This document shows, in pieces, positions 7,292 to 9,810 of a stretch of DNA of 9,810 bases. Both the position numbers and the translations under genes were made by a program. Positions within the stretch are counted from its first letter, which is position 1; the number at the start of each line of letters is the position of its first letter. Source of the stretch: Chloroflexota bacterium (GTDB lineage Bacteria; Chloroflexota; Dehalococcoidia; RBG-13-53-26); the NCBI GenBank assembly GCA_030616195.1, contig JAUWXW010000040.1, positions 1-9,810 on the forward strand. Direction: 5' to 3'. The notes under the pieces were generated by a model. That model made no database searches. It was not told the origin of the DNA and saw only the letters and a program-made list of their open reading frames with translations.

Positions 7292-7535
7292 CCATGTCAT
7301 TGCGAGGAGCGCAGCGACGTGGCAATCTCAGGGTGGGGTGGACAATCGTAGTGCTAAAGTGGGTTTTGAGGCCAGAGGGAATCCATTCCCTCTGTTAGAG
7401 TAGGTGAAAGGAAATGATTCCTTCACACCTCAATAATCTGGTCACCCCTCCACCCTGAGATTGCTTCGGTGGCCTCAGGTCGCCAGAGGTCGCCAGAGGG
7501 TCGCCTAAGGCGACACCGACCTCGCAATGACAGGG
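7292..7535. repeat. Palindromic intergenic element: two inverted hairpin units (MITE/REP-like)
   Basis: The ends carry TGTCATTGCGAGG (7295-7307) and its exact reverse complement (7520-7532), extendable to 16 bases with one mismatch. Inside is a second perfect inverted pair of 15 bases, GCAATCTCAGGGTGG (7322-7336 and 7450-7464). Each arm is itself a hairpin, because ATTGC near its outer end pairs with GCAAT near its inner end. The arms differ in their linker: 14 bases on the left and 55 on the right. The middle holds two more palindromes: CAGAGGGAAT/ATTCCCTCTG (7373-7394), and a bulged 9-pair hairpin at 7404-7426. There is no ORF for a transposase and no clear target duplication. From memory, GTCATTGCGAGG...GCAATCTC repeats occur in many bacterial genomes, including Dehalococcoidia; copy number here cannot be seen. 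It could also help end priA transcription. Confidence 0.75.
7477..7506. repeat. Short tandem repeat in the right arm of the palindromic element
   Basis: Two exact copies of AGGTCGCCAG (7477-7486, 7487-7496) are followed by a degenerate third, AGGGTCGCCT (7497-7506). The third copy also forms one arm of the hairpin GTCGCC-TAA-GGCGAC (7500-7514). The whole run lies within an outer TCGGTG/CACCGA stem (7466-7471 with 7514-7519). It looks like a slippage expansion of the arm's loop region. Confidence 0.7.
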
Positions 7536-7595
7536 GTGGGGTCTAGCTCGGTTTGTGGTTCCTGTGAAACTTGACGCAAGTATTGCCCCACCCTC

Positions 7596-9810
7596 TCACA
7601 ACAGGCCGATGGGGTCGATGTCCACTACCCAACCTCGCGGTAGAGGTAGACTGGCCAAAAGCTGGGTGGGGTCGGCCCCACGGAGGATAATGTGCCACCG
7701 GAACCGCCCCCGCACTTTCTGGAAGAACATGGGGGAAGGCCCAATCAACGTTATCTCCAGGCCCTCAGAGTCTATCCTTTCCTTCAGTCGCCGGTACAGC
7801 CTCTCCGACTCACGCTGGCATACGTCATTGCTGGTGTGACCATAGGTGAGACTGGCCAATCGGCCGTAAGGCGGGTTTTCATACCGTCGCCGATGGGCAA
7901 TTTCTTGACGGTAGAAAGAGGCATAGTCGTGCTTTGCTGCACAAGCAATGGCGTAATGCTCTGGGGAGTATGTTTGGACAACGGCTCGTCCTGGGCTGGC
8001 CCCGCGGCCAGCCCTTCCGGCTACCTGGCTGAGAAGTTGAAAGGTGCGTTCACAGGAGCGAAAATCAGGAAAGTGAAGGATGGTATCGGCGGAGACTATC
8101 CCCACCAGAGTTACTTGGGGAAAGTCCAGTCCCTTGGCAAGCATCTGTGTGCCGACAAGAATGTCTGCCTGGTGGGAAAGAAAGGCCTTGGTGATTCGTT
8201 CATGGCTGTTTTTCCCTCTGGTAACGTCTCGGTCCCAGCGCAATATTCTGGCTCCGGGGAAATTGTGGCCTACCTCCTGTTCTACTCTTTCGGTGCCGAT
8301 GCCCAGGAACCTGATTCGCCTGCTCCAGCATTCCGGACAATAGGTAGGGACCGGCTTTTTGTAGTTGCATTGGTGGCATACTAGCCTCTCCTCCGGGGCG
8401 TGATAGGTGAGAGGCAGATCGCATCGACGGCACCTGAGGACAAAACCGCAATCTCGGCACTGAACAAAAGTAGCTGTGCCGCGGCGGTTGAGGAAGAGGA
8501 TTGCCTGCTCCCTGGCTGCCAGAGTCTCGGCGATAGCCTTACTTAACGAGCGGCTGAAGATGCTTCTGTTCCCCGCCTTGAGCTCCTGGCGCATATCAAC
8601 CACTTCAATTTCAGGGAGGGGCGAGACTCCTCTTATGGTGATGCGCTGGGGAAGTTGGAGCAACCGATATCTACCAGTGTGAGCACGATAGAAGCTTTCC
8701 ACATCTGGAGTAGCACTGCCAAGGATCACCACGGCACCACTGAGTTCCGCTAGCTTGAGGGCTACCTCCCTGGCGTGGTAGCGGGGTGACTGCTCATGTT
8801 GTTTGTAGGTCCACTCATGCTCCTCGTCAATAACGATGAGCCCAAGGTCAGGTTGGGGGGCGAAAAGGGCACTGCGAGGACCGATAACTACGTCGAAAGC
8901 TCCTTCCCTTATCTGCTGCCACACATCGAACTGCTCACCCAGAGACAGCTTACTGTGAAGAACAGCTACCCGGTGGGGGAAACGGGAGGCGAAGCGTTCG
9001 ATGGTCTGTGGAGTAAGGGCAATCTCTGGCACCAGGACAATGCCACGCTTGCCTGAGGCGACAGCTTCTGCCAGAGCACACAAATAGACCTCTGTCTTGC
9101 CGCTGCCAGTGACTCCGTAGAGGAGGAATGCCGGAGTACCTTCTTCTGTGGGGTGCCTCAAGCTGGCTTGGATCTGATGCAAAGCTGCTTCCTGTGCCGC
9201 AGTGGGGGTGTGGGTTACAGCAGGAGGGTAGCTATAGTGCAGCAGAGGATCGCGTAGCGCCTGGATATGCTGCGTAAAGACTAACCCTTTGTTCTCCAGC
9301 GCTTTCACCACCGCCGGGGTGCAATGGACCTGCCTGGTAGCTTCATCGACCGCCACGGGCAATCGCCGGCTGGCCAGGAATTCCAGGAGGGCGGCCTGCT
9401 TGGGAGCTTTATGAGCCAGATCGCTTACCGTCTGTCGTGCTACCTCCGGGTCAACCGCAAGGTTGAGGTAGGGCAGGAATTTGGGCCTGACCTTTATCCT
9501 CTCCAGTTCCTCGCTCTTGGTAACCAGACCCTCACGGAGGAGGTGACTCAAGGCTAGACTGGCATTCTTTTTGCCCAGCGTCTTCTCCACCACCCTCAGG
9601 GCAATCCTGCCCTCCTTCTCCAGGAGGCTGAGTAGCTGCCTTTGGTCGAAAGTGAGTGATTTGTGATCTGAAGTATAGGCCCCTGGAGATAACTGGAGAA
9701 AAGTGATCAGCTTTCGCTCAAATCCGGGCGGAAGCATCAGGGCAATGGCGTCGAAGAGAGGGGCAACATAATATTCGGTTATCCAGCGGGCCAGTTGAAC
9801 CTGAACGGGC
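7596..9810 (-). CDS. priA: Primosomal protein N' PriA (replication-restart helicase), N terminus beyond window
   Basis: PriA recognises stalled or repaired forks, unwinds the lagging arm and loads the primosome. The frame has no start inside the window: in-frame codons continue above the Met at 9737 to the edge and read ARWITEYYVAPL, a typical PriA N-terminal stretch, so the Met at 9737 is internal. About 737 residues are visible, and roughly 70-100 are probably missing. Counting from that Met: Walker A GVTGSGKT at 208-215, DEEH at 304-307, SATP at 341-344, and FLNRRG at 415-420. Eight zinc-binding cysteines follow as four CxxC pairs (427/430, 436/439, 454/457, 467/470). GTQMLAKGLDFP at 529-540 and QVAGRAGRG at 571-579 complete the SF2 helicase core, followed by the C-terminal domain ending in DIDPIGLL. 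All key residues are intact. It precedes def on the same strand but is separated by 584 bp with a repeat element and a new promoter, so def is probably expressed independently. Confidence 0.97.
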   Translation of the reverse strand, partial: PVQVQLARWITEYYVAPLFDAIALMLPPGFERKLITFLQLSPGAYTSDHKSLTFDQRQLLSLLEKEGRIALRVVEKTLGKKNASLALSHLLREGLVTKSEELERIKVRPKFLPYLNLAVDPEVARQTVSDLAHKAPKQAALLEFLASRRLPVAVDEATRQVHCTPAVVKALENKGLVFTQHIQALRDPLLHYSYPPAVTHTPTAAQEAALHQIQASLRHPTEEGTPAFLLYGVTGSGKTEVYLCALAEAVASGKRGIVLVPEIALTPQTIERFASRFPHRVAVLHSKLSLGEQFDVWQQIREGAFDVVIGPRSALFAPQPDLGLIVIDEEHEWTYKQHEQSPRYHAREVALKLAELSGAVVILGSATPDVESFYRAHTGRYRLLQLPQRITIRGVSPLPEIEVVDMRQELKAGNRSIFSRSLSKAIAETLAAREQAILFLNRRGTATFVQCRDCGFVLRCRRCDLPLTYHAPEERLVCHQCNYKKPVPTYCPECWSRRIRFLGIGTERVEQEVGHNFPGARILRWDRDVTRGKNSHERITKAFLSHQADILVGTQMLAKGLDFPQVTLVGIVSADTILHFPDFRSCERTFQLLSQVAGRAGRGASPGRAVVQTYSPEHYAIACAAKHDYASFYRQEIAHRRRYENPPYGRLASLTYGHTSNDVCQRESERLYRRLKERIDSEGLEITLIGPSPMFFQKVRGRFRWHIILRGADPTQLLASLPLPRGWVVDIDPIGLL

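Noticed and set aside
7477..7506. Possible CRISPR-like repeat run
   Set aside because: The units are 10 bases and directly adjacent without spacers, and no cas genes are present. It is a simple tandem repeat within the palindromic element.
7285..7545. Target-site duplication flanking the palindromic element
   Set aside because: The bases directly outside the two ends do not match each other, so transposition cannot be argued from duplicated flanks.
7692..8384. 230-codon plus-strand open frame
   Set aside because: It is wholly antisense to the helicase core and C-terminal region of priA and shows no recognisable motif.
9735..9737. ATG at 9737 as the true start of priA
   Set aside because: The frame stays open upstream to the window edge and encodes typical PriA sequence (ARWITEYYVAPL), so this Met is internal and the gene is truncated by the window.

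Overview
This is a compact, entirely minus-strand stretch of bacterial housekeeping genes, with moderate-to-high GC by eye. In transcription order (right to left) it reads: priA (5' end beyond the right edge), a 584-bp gap with a palindromic repeat element and a promoter, def, an HD-containing CCA-type tRNA nucleotidyltransferase, secD, secF, a 195-bp gap, then purL (3' end beyond the left edge). Separate secD and secF genes, a small PurS/PurQ-dependent type PurL and the linkage of def, cca and secDF suggest an uncultured Chloroflexota (Dehalococcoidia-like) bacterium. That placement is inference from general impression; nothing in the window proves it.

Right part (7596-9810): PriA, the replication-restart helicase, is complete at its C terminus and open at the window edge. 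Middle (7012-7595): from priA towards def there is a 244-bp inverted pair of hairpin units (7292-7535), a near-consensus sigma-A-type promoter (TTTACA, 17 nt, TATAAT), and a leader of about 158 nt with a possible 7-residue upstream ORF and a long imperfect stem. The leader ends in a strong Shine-Dalgarno sequence in front of a TTG start for def.

Core operon (2279-7011): def, cca, secD and secF overlap by 3 (or 1), 4 and 8 bases at successive junctions, so they are very likely co-transcribed and translationally coupled. Their products act on new polypeptides (deformylation), on tRNA (CCA end) and on protein export (SecDF). The operon therefore groups translation and secretion maintenance rather than a single pathway.

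Left part (1-2278): after secF comes a 9-bp perfect hairpin, then a plausible promoter and ribosome binding site for purL, which runs off the left edge with 694 residues visible. I found no RNA genes, CRISPR arrays, transposase genes or phage genes. I did not find an undescribed multi-gene system: the protein content is ordinary, and the most unusual material is the non-coding region between priA and def.
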